This document shows, one piece after another, positions 39,038 to 51,100 of a stretch of DNA of 64,000 bases (position 1 is its first letter; every line of letters starts with the position of its first letter). Under the pieces are notes generated by a model that was given only the letters and a program-made list of their open reading frames with translations, did no database searches and was not told where the DNA came from. The translations under genes were made by a program, and so were the position numbers. Source of the DNA: Leishmania infantum JPCM5 (taxonomy: Eukaryota; Euglenozoa; Kinetoplastea; Trypanosomatida; Trypanosomatidae); the NCBI RefSeq assembly GCF_000002875.2, contig NC_009417.2, positions 1,035,929 to 1,099,928 of the forward strand. Reading direction: 5' to 3'.

Positions 39038-40910
39038 TGGTTGCCGGTGCAGCGTCAAGGGAAACTCAATCGTGTATACTCCTCTACTCGATCTCTCCCA
39101 CACACACACACACACCTTCTCTTTCTCTTTTGTGTGTGTGGTATCGAGGCCGTGATGCTCATCTCGACGCGAGGGTGGTTCACTTCCATCACGCATGCGT
39201 ACAAGGGCCACCTCCTTCCCTCTCCCGCTCTCTGTGGGCTGTTTCGTTATTGTTGCTCGGATTGCCCTTGGCGTGTGTGCGCGTGGGCAGTTTCTCGGAC
39301 GGCTTTATGTATCACATGTACAGTACGAAACTCGCTTCATTTTCTTTTGCGGAATACAGCGGGGGAGGGGAGGCGGAGGATGAGGAGGGCCTTTTCTCTT
39401 CCTCTTCTGGTTCTCCGTGTCGTTGGTGCCATGGGCGTGTCGGTGCGTGCGACTGGAGCGGGTGGGAGACGCAGTCACAGAAAGAAAGGAACGTTAAGGG
39501 CTTATGTATGTGTGCGCGTGTGTCTTGCATCATGCCTGCCTCGCCGCTCATGTGGCACCCGCCTTTCTGTCGTGCTTCCGTTCTCATACCCTCCTTCTCT
39601 TCCTCTTCACGCCGATCTACTTCAGGCTCGACGAGCGCAATAGCTCATGGCAGCGGCGCGAGAAAGGACGATGGGGGAGGGGAGCTTACTGGGAAGGAGT
39701 CTGCGAGACCGCGCACCGATCCCATCCCGCTCACCGCGTGCGGTTGTACAAGTCAGCGTCTTCGCTGGTTGTATGCTTTTTTTTGTTGTTGCCTTTTTTC
39801 ATTGCTGAAAGACACGATGTACTCTCTCTGTGCAAGGAAGCGTTGTGAGGAATGCATCGCCCCCCCTGCACGCTAGTCTTTTGAAGCCCTTTCTCTTCTT
39901 CTTACTCGTCATCTCTGTGTCGTTGCGCATCGCTGTCGAAGTTTTAGAGGTGTACGTGTGTGCCTTTCAAGGCGCCTGTCTCGGCTGTCGCGCTCTCCCA
40001 CCGTGTGCATCTACTTGCGGGCTGGCTTGCTGGTTCGCATGCTGCCTAGTGGTACAAAACACACTTTGGCAGGCACTTCCTCTGCGTACCGGGATAATGG
40101 AGTTCCTGTGGCTTGAATTCCGCTGCGATACCGGGGCTTGCACGTGCGGGTGTGCCTGCGAGGTAGGAAGGGAACGAGGAAAAAAGGTGGGCAAAGGTGG
40201 CCCGCCGCACATAGTCTGTAGGCTTCCCTCCTCTCTCGATGCACATTGCCCTCACACATGTTGAGAGGTATCAAGAGAGACGAACCCCCTCCTCGCAGCT
40301 CTCGTCTCGCTGGCAGGTTGTCGTCCTTCCGCTGTAATAAGCAGCAAATACTTGCGCCTGGCATCTTATCCCTCTCCCCCTTCACATCTGCCGGTAGTGT
40401 AATCTTGCATCCTCGCGCCTGTCCATCATGTCCGCGCGTCTGTCGACGCACACGCATGCGCATGCGTCTATCACTCGCCCCTCCTTCTCTTTCCACCTCC
40501 GTTTCATTTTGCGTTTTTCGCTTTTGGTTTGTGCTCCGCTGTCGTCGTCGTTGCTGCCGCTTCACTGTGCGCGCCGGCCACTCCCCCGGCGGGTGCACCT
40601 ACAGGAAAATAATAAAAGAGGCGAACAACACAAGGGGAACTTCACGCCGAGAACGAAGCGGGAGATTGCGGTGTGTCGATGCGGCGGAGGCCTTGCACTT
40701 GGGTCTTGTAATATTATTGAATGAAGGACCGTCTCTCTCCCTCTCTCCTGCCTCTCCACTCCGTAGCCTCTCTCGGCGTATCTTTCTGTCGAAGCGCACA
40801 CCGCAGGCACTCGGCCACTTTCTGTTTCGGCAACCCAAGTCTCTCTGCTCGCACGAGTAGCGCAACAAGGAACGGCGCGCGGAAAGCGCTCGCATCGGTG
40901 CCGCTAGGCA
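39038..40910. other. Long spacer with CA repeat, no gene seen
   Basis: About 1.9 kb. A CA run at about 39099-39113 lies shortly after the LIM-gene stop, with T-rich tracts at 39776-39805. Pyrimidine-rich DNA at 40735-40772 ending in a TAG probably marks the splice acceptor of the following gene. No protein-like open frame. Confidence 0.55.
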
Positions 40911-43310
40911 ATGTCGGCGTCCAATGCGCCCCCTCCATTGGATGCAAAAGACATCATTGGCGACAGCGTGAAACAGGTGAAGTTCGATCGCCAGCTGCGC
41001 CTCTGGGGTGCCGATGGGCAGGCGGCCCTTGAAGCATCGCATGTCATCGCGCTCGGCGTCACTGTGGCTATCGCCGAAGCTCTGAAGTCGCTCGTGCTGG
41101 CCGGCGTGCGTACCGTCACCCTCGTGGACGAGCGGGTTGTGTCTGGCGAGGACGTGGCAAGCAACTACTTTGTGGCGGCCACGGCGATCGGCTCTCCTCT
41201 GGCGGCGACGGTGCTGCAGCACATCTGCGGGCTGGGGGAGCAGTGCAGGGCGGTGCCGGTTCAGGAGTGCCCGAGGGAATGGGTGGCCAAGTACCGGGAA
41301 GCTGTAGACGCGGACTGGGCTGCTGGTTACGTAGACAGCGGCCGACTTTGGCCAGTATCAGCGGCCAGGGAGGCGCCGGCGGTGCCGACCGGGACGACAT
41401 CTGCTGTGCAGCGATTCTTCACCGGTTACGCGTCGATAGCCATCTTGAACAACACTTCTTCATCATCGCACGTCCCCCCATGCAACTCCACAAACCCGTC
41501 ACCCACTGCCGAGGAGCCACTGTCTCTGCCGAGCCTCATGCTTGTCAGTGAGCGCTACGGCGATTTCTCGCCAGCGTCGCTGCTGCTGCAGACCTGCGCG
41601 ACGCGCGTGCATCCTGATGTGCCGGTGCTGTTGGTTCGCAGCAGCGGCTTACTCGGAGTGCTTCAAACCTACTGCTGCGACCGCGTGATTATGCGCCCGC
41701 AGAACCCGACGCAGATACAGATGGAGGATCTGCGCATCTTTGAGCCGTTTCCGGCGCTGCAGGCGTGGTTTGACGCTCACGACCCAGATGACGTTGTGCA
41801 GTTTCCTGCGGGCAGCGCGGATGCCATGACGCTGCACAGTTACCTGCCGTACCCGTGCATTGTACACCACGCCTTTCGCAGATGGTGGGCCACGTTGCCG
41901 GAAGAGGAGAAAAGGTCGCGGCAGACGTCGTCATCCTCCTCAATCTTTCCGCTGAACGCACAGGACTACCGCGCCATCGCTTCCGTCGTTGGTGGGATGA
42001 TACGACGTCAGGGCGTGCCCGAGGAGGCCTTCGTGGAGGCCATGGAGAAGTGCACGGCGAAGCTGAACCGACCGGTGGTGCAGCGGCTGCCAGAGGCGCT
42101 CGCGAAACTTCTGCGCGATGCTCGGTGCGCGGACCCGATGCGCGCTGTGCAGACGGTGCAGTCACGCCTCTCGCCAGCGGCATTGATGTCATCGTCACCG
42201 GCTGTGCGCGAGGTGGCAGCACTGCATGTGTGGGCGTCCCCCGATGTGCTTGTGTGGTTCATCCTGCGCGCAGTGCAGCTGTTTGTGACAGGAGAGGTCG
42301 GTGACGAGCTGGAGGTGGGCAACGGGGCATCCACCAGGCCTGCAGCGGTGCACAAAAGTGAACCGAAGGCGGCGGTGGAGGAGCCGGAGGAAGTTGAGTG
42401 CGTGATCGCCTGCGCGGCGCCGCTGCCGCGCGGTGCCGCGTACGCTGCCTATCGCATGCCACACTCCGGCTACCTGCCGGACTTCACGACAACCACCATC
42501 TGGTACCGCGAGCTGCAGGAGCTGTACCAGGGAAAGCACGCTGAAGACGTGGCGTGCATTGCGGCAAAGGCGATGGAGCTAGTCGAGGCGGCTCTCCAGC
42601 AGGAAGAGGAGAAGGAGCTCGAGAGAAAAGACGAAGAGGAGCAACGGCAGCACCGCGGCCCATCGAGGACGTCGCTGGTGTCGGCGAAGGTGAAGCCGCT
42701 ACTTCTCCAGTACACGGCGATGATTGTCGCGAACATTTGGGACATACGAGGCGTCAGTTTCTCGTCTGCCTATCGCGCCGCTGCGGAGGCGGAGTGGCGG
42801 CAACGGCTGGGTCAGCGGCTCGTGTGGCTGACACGTCACATCTCATTTGACATGGAACGCAACGCCGACGCGCGCCGGGCGGCGTGCTTCGCGGTGGCCT
42901 ATCTGTGTAAGGAGGAGCTTCAGCGTCGTGGTGCCCGCGCTGAGGAGAGTGACCTAAGCGGGAGTGCCATCGCGCAGGAGGCTGCCGTGCTCATGTCGCA
43001 GGCGTCCCAGGAGGAGGCCCCCATTGGCGGTGACGGTGAAGAGCCAGCTCTTGGGCTCTTCGATGCGTCGCTCGCTCCGTGGTGGTCCGAAGAGGGCTCG
43101 CGAAAGCTTTTTGCTCAGGCGTGCGAGGAGGTTGCGCGGTGGGCCCGTGGCAAGGGCGGTGGCGGCGCTTGCGTGCAGCTTCCCTCCGTAGCCGCGTCGA
43201 CCGGCGCCTTGGCGGCGCAGGAGGCAGTGAAGTTGCTCATGCGCATTCACGTTCCGTGCACCAATCCGATGCTCTATGACGGCTACACGAACAAGGTGTT
43301 CATGCTGTGA
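40911..43310 (+). CDS. NEDD8-activating enzyme E1 regulatory subunit (APPBP1/ULA1-type)
   Basis: A 799-residue E1-like protein. The N terminus has the ThiF/E1 opening motif (VKFDRQLRLWGADGQAAL, about residues 24-41), a Rossmann-like stretch (ALGVTVAIAEALKSLVLAGV) and the VSGEDVASNYF block (about 76-86) typical of APPBP1 (NAE1, yeast ULA1). In eukaryotes this subunit pairs with UBA3 to activate NEDD8 for cullin modification. It carries no catalytic cysteine motif, as expected for the regulatory half. The C-terminal end (CTNPMLYDGYTNKVFML) matches the family's last strands. It is longer than animal APPBP1 (about 530): several inserts, including a charged helix (about 560-595, EEEKELERKDEEEQR), account for this. 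SUMO-E1 subunit AOS1 was considered; its shorter length and different C terminus make it less likely. Confidence 0.85.
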   Translation: MSASNAPPPLDAKDIIGDSVKQVKFDRQLRLWGADGQAALEASHVIALGVTVAIAEALKSLVLAGVRTVTLVDERVVSGEDVASNYFVAATAIGSPLAATVLQHICGLGEQCRAVPVQECPREWVAKYREAVDADWAAGYVDSGRLWPVSAAREAPAVPTGTTSAVQRFFTGYASIAILNNTSSSSHVPPCNSTNPSPTAEEPLSLPSLMLVSERYGDFSPASLLLQTCATRVHPDVPVLLVRSSGLLGVLQTYCCDRVIMRPQNPTQIQMEDLRIFEPFPALQAWFDAHDPDDVVQFPAGSADAMTLHSYLPYPCIVHHAFRRWWATLPEEEKRSRQTSSSSSIFPLNAQDYRAIASVVGGMIRRQGVPEEAFVEAMEKCTAKLNRPVVQRLPEALAKLLRDARCADPMRAVQTVQSRLSPAALMSSSPAVREVAALHVWASPDVLVWFILRAVQLFVTGEVGDELEVGNGASTRPAAVHKSEPKAAVEEPEEVECVIACAAPLPRGAAYAAYRMPHSGYLPDFTTTTIWYRELQELYQGKHAEDVACIAAKAMELVEAALQQEEEKELERKDEEEQRQHRGPSRTSLVSAKVKPLLLQYTAMIVANIWDIRGVSFSSAYRAAAEAEWRQRLGQRLVWLTRHISFDMERNADARRAACFAVAYLCKEELQRRGARAEESDLSGSAIAQEAAVLMSQASQEEAPIGGDGEEPALGLFDASLAPWWSEEGSRKLFAQACEEVARWARGKGGGGACVQLPSVAASTGALAAQEAVKLLMRIHVPCTNPMLYDGYTNKVFML

Positions 43311-43854
43311 TTCTCGTGTGCGTCGTGTGCTTGTGTGCGTTCCTCCCCGCACCCGCCTTCCATCTTGCTACCCCTTCCGCCCCTCTCCGCTGCAGTTATG
43401 CCTTTCGAGAGCACGAGAGAGCGCGCGCACGCGCGCCACAGAGCTCAGAATGTGAAGCATCCCAAGAGAAATCATGGAAGCGCGGACTCGCTGGTGAATG
43501 CCTTTCTGTGAAACAGTGACGTACCTCCACGGCCGTCAAGACCTTTTCAGCCTCTCTCCCCCTGTCCCCTCCTCATCTTCCTCCACGGGCTGTCCTATGT
43601 CAAGATGATGGTGGGAGGGCAGGGGCCGTGGCCTTTGGTCATTAGCCAGCATTCGAGGGAGGGGTTCACGGTTATCCACGAAGCACTGGGCATCGCGCCG
43701 CATGTAGGTGCTCAAACCGTGATCCGCTCTGTTCCACACCCACTCCCCGCCTCTCCTCTCCCTCCGACTCTTCGGCATTTTTGTGTTCCCAGTTGCCCTT
43801 CCCCTCCTCCACTTACGCTCCCGTCCCCTGTCGCACACCCGCGGCAGCGCCCGC
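43311..43854. other. Spacer, no gene seen
   Basis: About 540 bases with no protein-like frame. Pyrimidine-rich stretches lie at 43550-43580 and 43740-43770. The next gene's start at 43855 follows them. Confidence 0.55.
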
Positions 43855-46800
43855 ATGACCTCCCGCATCCCACTCCCCCTGCGGCTGGTGCAGTCTGACT
43901 TGTGGACTGCCACGGCGAGCGGCAGGAGAAGCGCCGGCTCCCGTGTCCTGACTGCGTACAAACCGAGCGGCCTCCCATGCTATGCCACGTCGCAGGTGAG
44001 CGCGGTGGCCGCCAACGGTGGCGATGGGCGCCGCCTCTGCGCCATTCACACACGACACACATCCTCTGCATCTTCCTCGGCGACTGCTGTCGAGGCGGGA
44101 CCACAACCGCACCCTGAAGACCCCAGCGACTCCCTCCTTACCCGTGTCGTCGACGCCGCGCTTCCAGGGTGCGCGCCGTACGTGGCACTGCCGGTTGTCT
44201 CGTCCCTTCTGCGCCGCGGGAGTCACGACACCGTCGCAGCCGCGCAGCTGAACCAGTGGACCAGTCGCCACAAAGGCCTTGTGATGGTGACAGGGACGCC
44301 GAGCGATGCCCTGTTCTTTCGCAACGCCGCACAGCTCGGCCTCGTGCAGCAGACGTACCGGGTGGTGTGTCGTCTGCCATCAGGCGTTGCCGGCGCAGCG
44401 CGGCGGTATTTGCGCGCACATCANNNNNNNNNNNNNNNNNNNNNNNNNNNNNNNNNNNNNNNNNNNNNNNNNNNNNNNNNNNNNNNNNNNNNNNNNNNNN
44501 NNNNNNNNNNNNNNNNNNNNNNNCGGTGTCGATGCTTACAAGTGATGCCCGGCTTCCAGCCAGCGTGCGCCCGCACCCGCTCGTCGGCGGGGGCTTCTTT
44601 GATGTAGCGCGTGGGCAGCTACGCGTGCAAGGCACGGTGAGGTGCTATATACGGACTCGGGTGCCTCTGACGGCATCCTCGGCAGCGCGTGTGCACCAGC
44701 GGTCGCGGCTGCACAGTCTTTTTTCTGCCCCGGATGCTGCCACACCTGGCGCCGGCAGCGGCGCATTCCGCCCCGACGAGGACCTGGGCGAGTCTCAGCA
44801 CCCCTGGTTGCGGCCGGGGTGGCGCCTCGGTGTCTCTCTTGATATACCGCACATGCAGTGCGACGTAGCAGCAGCGGGCGGCGACGACGTGGATCACCCC
44901 CGCCGCAGAAGCGTTCCGGCGCCACGGGGCAAGTCGCTGTCGATGGAGTTCCGTTTACTGTCCCTGTCCCCGCGCGACGGCAGCGATGTGGCATTGTACG
45001 AGGTGCACACCCACGGCGACACCACCGCCGACGAGGTGGCCGCGGTGTTCCAGGCAGAGGGCCTGCGCGTGGTGAATGACTACGTGCAAGATGTGCCGTT
45101 GGCGGTGGCAGTGGAGGAGGTGGCAGCGCGCATGCGAGCGGCTCCACCTGGCCTGCTGCACGAGCTCCCACTCGGGCTGCAGCACCGCCTTCGCTCGGCG
45201 ACGGCGGAGGAGCTGGTGGCGCTGCCACTGATGCGAATGCCCCTCGAGGATGCCGATCTCCTTGCTGTGCAGCACATGCTCGTACAGCTGTCTTCACTCT
45301 CGCCATCGCTGCCGTTTGCTGACGATGTGGAGCGGCTGCGGCAAGTGGTGCTGACCGCGGCGTCGTCCACAAGCGGCAGAGCACGCCACCCCCTCCAGCG
45401 CCTTCTTCTTAGCACTCTCTCGTCGTTGAGGCTGGCAAACGAGGTGGAGCGCCGCGTGTACGAGCAGGTGCTTGCGTTGACCCTCGGCACCGGCGTCGAG
45501 TGCGCTGGCGTTGTCTTCCCAGATCCATCGGACGCAGGCAACGTGCACGTCTTGCAGCAGCTCTGGCTCACATATGAGCAGCAGCGACAGCGACAACCGT
45601 CCTTGACCGATGCGGCGCGCGCGGCGCGACAGCATCCGCTTGCCTCTTCGCTACGCTACACCACCCGCAGCGTCCTCGACGATCCCGCTGGGCTAACCCG
45701 TGTACCGCTCCTCCAGGATTTGGCGATGGGCTTCGCGTCAGGGGGCGCTGCGGAGTCTTTGAGTGCGCCTGATTGCAACGGCAACGTTCCTCGCGATCGC
45801 GGCGAGTGCAGCTTCTCCCAGGCGGCTGAGCTGCTCAGCGTGCTCTCTTACTCGCAGAATGCAGAGGCAGGGCACAGGTTATCCGGCGACGAGGCGCGCG
45901 AGACCGCGGCGTCGGCTCTGACGTGTCTCAATGACGCGGCAAGGCGATGGATGCAGACTGAGGTTCCGTCGCCGTATGCGGCGGCCTTTCAAGAGTGGTG
46001 CGCCGCTTCCCTGGCTCCGTCGCGCTGCGCCGATACGGCTGCCCCTGATGCGGGCGTGGCCGTTCTCTTGCCATCGCCTGAGAGCCTGTTACGGCGCTGC
46101 GACGGCCCAGGCACATCGAAAGAGCGTGGATCCGACCGTGTTGCGGAAAGCCCTCATTCAAGCGATGGCGGCGGCCACGCAGCAGTGCCACAGCGGGAGA
46201 CGCTCCTGGAGCACGCCCACCTTCCCGTGCGTGTGTTCCTGCGTGTGGAGGAGCTGGCAGAGCTGCGGTGTGCGTACTGTGGAGGGGTGGGGCACACGTG
46301 GCAGCACTGCGTCGCGCGCGTCGCAGAGGCTGTGGCTGTGCTGAAGGATGACGGTCTGGTGGACAAGTCGTTGCCACTCCCCGAGAACACCGCAAGCACT
46401 GCTGTTGGATCACCGGTCTCTGAGTCCGCGCCGGCACCTCTGGCGGCCTCGGTGATGGACAGCGAAGGCATCACCTCGGCCGACGACGCCGCGGCTGCAC
46501 TGGCGGAGCAGGCGAACGCTCTCAGGCGGCATCGTCAGCACCAGCAGCAACATATTGCGAGAATCGGCTGCGATGGTGATGCGTCTGCGTCGCTTTCAGT
46601 GTCCTCGGCCCCATTCGCAGTGGACGTCCCGCTCATTGCCGTGCCCAATGCCGCTGCAACGCACCGCTTCAAAGCTGGCCACGCCCTGCGCAGCGAGTCT
46701 CGCAAGCCTGCCGTGCACCGCCGCGTCATGCGGTGTGTGTACTGCGGTGGCCGTCATCACGTGACGGCGTGCCCGACACTGCGGGCGCAGGATAGCGAGT

Positions 46801-47276
46801 CCGAGGCGCGCCGCGCCGACGCTGCTGCGGCCGCTTCACCGGACTCAACCTCTTCGACGTCGTCTCCGAACCGCAGCGGGCCGCCGCTCTTCTGCATCAA
46901 GTGTGGACAAACCGGCCACCTCTACACGCGCTGCCGCGGGGTGCCCGTGGGCCTTCACCACGCGACTCACTGCCCCATCTGCCTCCAGCCGCGCACCAGC
47001 GCGTCGCATGATCCGAAGCATTGTCCTCGGCGGGTGCCCGTGCCAGAAGGCTACCGACGCGACGGGATACCAGCAGCGGAGGAGTGCAACACTCAACGTA
47101 AAGCATCCCCTTGGCATCCATTGAGCCAGCCACAGGCGGGTTCAGAGCACGGTTGTCGTCCAGCGACGGCTGACCGACAGCCGTGGAGGGGCAGTATACA
47201 TGTTGGCGGGGTGCCTCGCCGCGGCCGACGCCGTACCTCTGTGTTAATAGCCGACAGCTTTGTGGACAGCAAGTGA
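43855..47276 (+). CDS. Pseudouridine-synthase-like protein with zinc knuckles (split by assembly gap)
   Basis: The N terminus (MTSRIPLPLRLV...ATASGRRSAG) looks like a mitochondrial presequence. VLTAYKPSGLPCYATS matches the 'nKPaGl' start of RluA-type pseudouridine synthases. TSRHKGLVMVTGTPSDA sits where the catalytic HRLDxxTSG loop should be, but the Asp is not seen. LGLVQQTYRVVCRL fits the following strand. A 100-N gap (44424-44523) interrupts the gene. The frame before it does not match the frame after it, so the true gap length is not a multiple of the placeholder. Beyond the gap the frame runs on to the stop at 47276 and carries CCHC zinc knuckles: CAYCGGVGHTWQHC (46269-46310), CVYCGGRHHVTAC (46734-46772) and CIKCGQTGHLYTRC (46893-46934), plus a CPIC...C module (46974-47030). 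Role: probably RNA binding in the mitochondrion; enzymatic activity is uncertain. Total length unknown. Confidence 0.75.
44424..44523. other. Assembly gap of 100 N
   Basis: One run of exactly 100 unknown bases, the usual placeholder for a gap of unknown size. It sits inside the zinc-knuckle gene and breaks its frame. Confidence 0.99.
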
Positions 47277-48105
47277 GACACCTGCACACTTACTGCGTGT
47301 CTGTGTCGGTGTGTTTGTGTGTGCGCTTGTGTGTGCTGCATGAAGCGCCCGCTTGCGTTTTTGTTCACAGGTCGAATGCAGAACTGCTACTGCCTGCAGT
47401 TGTATCTAGCCAGTGGCGTCAACGTGTAGAGTGCAGAGGGGGTTGGTAGGTTGCCGCAGAGATGCGTCTCGCATGCTCTGCGACCTTCGACTCACACTCA
47501 TGCTCTCAGTTGGCTGCGGTACTTTTATGGGTTGTTATTGCTGGTGTCGGGGATGCAGCAGCCACTCCCTCCACCCCCGCACTCCCGCACTTCTCCACCT
47601 ACCACCATCGTCATCGTCTCCTCTGCGTGCAGGTGTTTGAGAGATGGTATGTAGAGTGTGGTGGTGGTGGTGATGGTGGTGGTGGGGGAGGGGGCATTTC
47701 GCCCTTGTCAGCACATCGTTGGCGTCGAGGGGTGACGGCAAGGGGTGGTGGCACCCTGCCGTCGTGCTTCGCTGGCAGGGGTAGCGAGATGTCTGCCTCA
47801 CAGCTGGCCACGCTTCTCCTTCTGCCGCTTCCCTCTCGCTCTCTTGCTCTTTCTCTGTTCATGGGTCGCGTCAACGAAGCGAAAAAAAAACGAGCGATGT
47901 GATTCGCAGAGGCCTCCAAGGAATGTACACACGTTCACACACCCAAGCACATACATCCCGGCATTCTTATCCTCCGTGCCACCACCACTATACTCCTTTG
48001 CCTCTGCTCCACCCTCCCCCCCTCACACACACACGCACACACACACATATATATATATATGCGTAGCGGCCTGGGGGCGACGTGCCACGCGCAGGCAGTG
48101 AAGTC
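47277..48105. other. Spacer with GGT, CA and AT repeats
   Basis: About 830 bases. A GGT-rich tract lies at about 47658-47690. CA runs lie at 48023-48046, followed directly by an (AT)n run at about 48046-48061 shortly before the golgin start. No gene seen. Confidence 0.6.
48046..48061. repeat. (AT)n microsatellite
   Basis: A run of alternating A and T, about 16 bases, joined to a preceding CA tract and lying 45 bases before the golgin start. Unusually AT-rich for this GC-rich DNA. Confidence 0.85.
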
Positions 48106-51100
48106 ATGTGGAGAGAGTGGACAAGTAAGATCAAAAGCTTTGCCGAGGACATCGCGTCGCCCGACTACGACGACGAGAGGCGCTCTAGCAACGGCAAATG
48201 TGAAGATGAAGAGGTGGACGGTAGAGTAGAACACACCCACCACCTGCCCCATGATGAGCGCGGCCATGCGCGTCACAGAGACGACGTGGGCGTGGCACGT
48301 GCGACAGCGCATGCCCAGCACAACAGTGGTGTCATCTATGGTGGCGCTGGTAGTGCCTCCGCGCTGGAAACCCCGGCACGGCGCTTGGCCTCGCAGCACA
48401 GTGAACTGACGGGGGACCCGCATGCAGGTGCCTGCGGCAGTGTCGACGCTGCCGCATATGCACGGGCGTCCTCGGTTTCGGCAGTAGCGACGCCATCATT
48501 TCTCTCACTATCGCCAAGCCCACCTCCCAAAGCAGCTGCGGGGACACGTCTTCCCGGTAACGTAGGGCCGCTGACGGCGTCTCAAGAAGCGGCGGCCGTC
48601 GCACAGTACAATGGAGGCGCACAGACGCCGGCTGAAAGTCCAGGCGATGACACTGTCGGTGCACACTCCTTCTCATCCTCCGCCAGAGGCGCTCAGGCAG
48701 CATCAGCGAGTACAGCAGGGCTCCGTGGTCCACCGCAGGCAAGAACGACTTCCAGTCCTCAGCCGGACACATCCCAGCCTTTGCCGGCACAACTCTCAGC
48801 ACCGCTCTCATCGCCTTCTGCGGTGCCCATCTCATTTGTTTCGCCGGCGAAATCTGCAGGGGCGGTGCTTCCTGCACCTGCGGTCACTGCAGCCCCGCCG
48901 ACGCCGCCAACGCAACAGCAGCATCTACCAGAGAAATCGCAGATGCTCGCTCAGCGCGTTGCTGCTCTCGAAGCAGAGAAGGCTCACCTGCGAAGTGACA
49001 TAGCCAAGTATCAAGGCGAAGTACGCGAAAAACACGAGCAAACTGTTCAGTACTACGAAGCGAAGCTGAGGGAGGCCGCAGCGACGGCAGCGGCCACCGC
49101 CAGCGCGCCGGATGCGAACGCGCAGCAGCAAGCAGACCCGCTGCGCGCTGCTCTCCAGGTAGCCGCGGACGAGCTGAAGGGAGAGAGGGCACTCAAAACA
49201 GCACTCGAGGGGCGCTTCGGCGAACTGCAGCAGGAGGCTGACGAGCTCCGCGCGAGTCTCGCCGCGGCTCAGAAGGAAGTAGCAGCCATGACAGCGGCTT
49301 CCACTGCAGCATCAGCACCTTCCGAGACACCCGACACGACCCCGCTACCTGCAGAGAAAGATTGGGGTTGGCGTCATTCCGAAGAGCTGAACAGCCTCAA
49401 AAACGCAGTGCACGAGAAGACCACGCAGCTAGCGGCACAGACGGCTCAACTGCAGTCCTCGGAGGCAATTCGCCGTTCCCTGGAAGCTAAGTTGCAGGCG
49501 GCTCAGAGGGAAGCGATGGCGAACATCACGGACGATCATGACAAGAGTGCGGATGCCGCGCGCGAAGAGCAGCACCGTCATGCGCACCTTCAAAACGAGG
49601 TGGACCGGCTAAAATGCGAGCTGGTGGCGGAGCGTGATCGCTCTGCTATGGCAGAGGCGCTATTTGAGGATGCCCAGCGGAAGAAGGAAGACCACGCCGC
49701 GCAGCTCGCACATGAGCAAGCCATTTCGACAAGCGTCGCTGCTACTCTAGAGCCGACGAGGAAGTCGGCCTCTGCTTCCGCCGCCACTGCCGCTGCATCG
49801 GCAGCTCACGAAGAAGAGCGGCAGCGACTCGCCGAAAAGCTCGACCACATGCAAGCGGAGCGCGGCGTGCTGCAGCAAGAGGTGAGGCAGCTCACGGAGG
49901 CGGCGAGCCAGCTACAGTGCACGCTCGACACCCGGGATCACGAGTACGCGGTGGCACAGGCAGAGTGGACCGAAGCCCAGAAGGCTTTGCTGGAGAAGCG
50001 AAGCGTTTTCGAGGCTCAGGTGGCGAAAGACCGGGACGCTTACCAAGAAAAGCTGCATCGATTACAGACGCAGCTGGAAGCGGAGCAGAAGCGTGGCAAG
50101 GCGCTGGAGGCTGATAAGCAGGCCGCAGAGCACGCTCGCACTGCCGCCGAGACGCAAGCGGCATCAGCGGAGCAGCGATGTGGTGTCATGCAAGCGGAAC
50201 TCGCAGCCCTCCAGCAGCAACTCAAGCGCCTCGAAGAGGCTGAGCAGGATCGCCAGCAGCAGGAGCGGCAGCGCATCACTGAGTCGGAGGCAAAGGAAAG
50301 TAGCGTCAGCATGTCTTTGGCGGTCCTGACGCAAGTAAAGAAAGAGCTGGAAGGAAAGGTGCAGACGCTGGAGGTGATGATGGATCAACTGCAGCGCATG
50401 ACAGTTGACACGCTGGTGCGCTTAGGCGTGGATGTGGAGCGCGTGGTAGAGGAAAGCCGTAGGTACGGCGGTGGCACAGAGCGGGAGCCTTCGGGCGGCG
50501 ACGACGGCGAAGAGGGCAACAGGGAAGGCGAGAAAGGTTGGGCAGCAGCGCGCACGGAAGTGCCGCTCCTGCAGCTCTTTTCATTGCTGATGACGGAGTG
50601 TCTGCAGCAGCACAGCATCGTGCTGCGGGCAGAGCGGGTGCAGCAGGAGTGGGAGCAGACCTACGAACAGGCCCGTCGAGTCAATGACTCGCTCAACCAG
50701 CAGATGGCCGATGCGTGGAGCGTCATTGGGAAGCTGCGCGAGGAGTTGTCTCTGAAGGACGAAGCGGCGCGTCAGATGAAGTCACGCGTGGACAGTGGCG
50801 ACGCTCGGCTCGTGGAGGTGCAAGAACAGCTGGCCGGCGTCATGCATGAGCTGCAAGCGCTGCGCGAGGAGCGTGCGGGCTGGGCAGCGCGGCTGCAGCA
50901 GGCTGAGACTGGCGCAGAGGGACAGGCGAGCACTGTGTCCTCCTTGCAAGAGGAACTGAACACGCTACAGGACATGCTGCAGGCAAAGGAGGAGGAGCTG
51001 CAGGCGTCCTTACAAAGCAGCGAAAACCTGCAGCTCGTGCTGGATCGAATCCAGGAGAGCAAACGGCATGAGGTGGAGGCCTTGACGTTGGAGTCTCAGC

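Noticed and set aside
48082..48105. Upstream in-frame ATG of the golgin
   Set aside because: It would add only 8 residues; the stretch from Met at 48106 (MWREWTSKIKSF) looks like the true conserved start.
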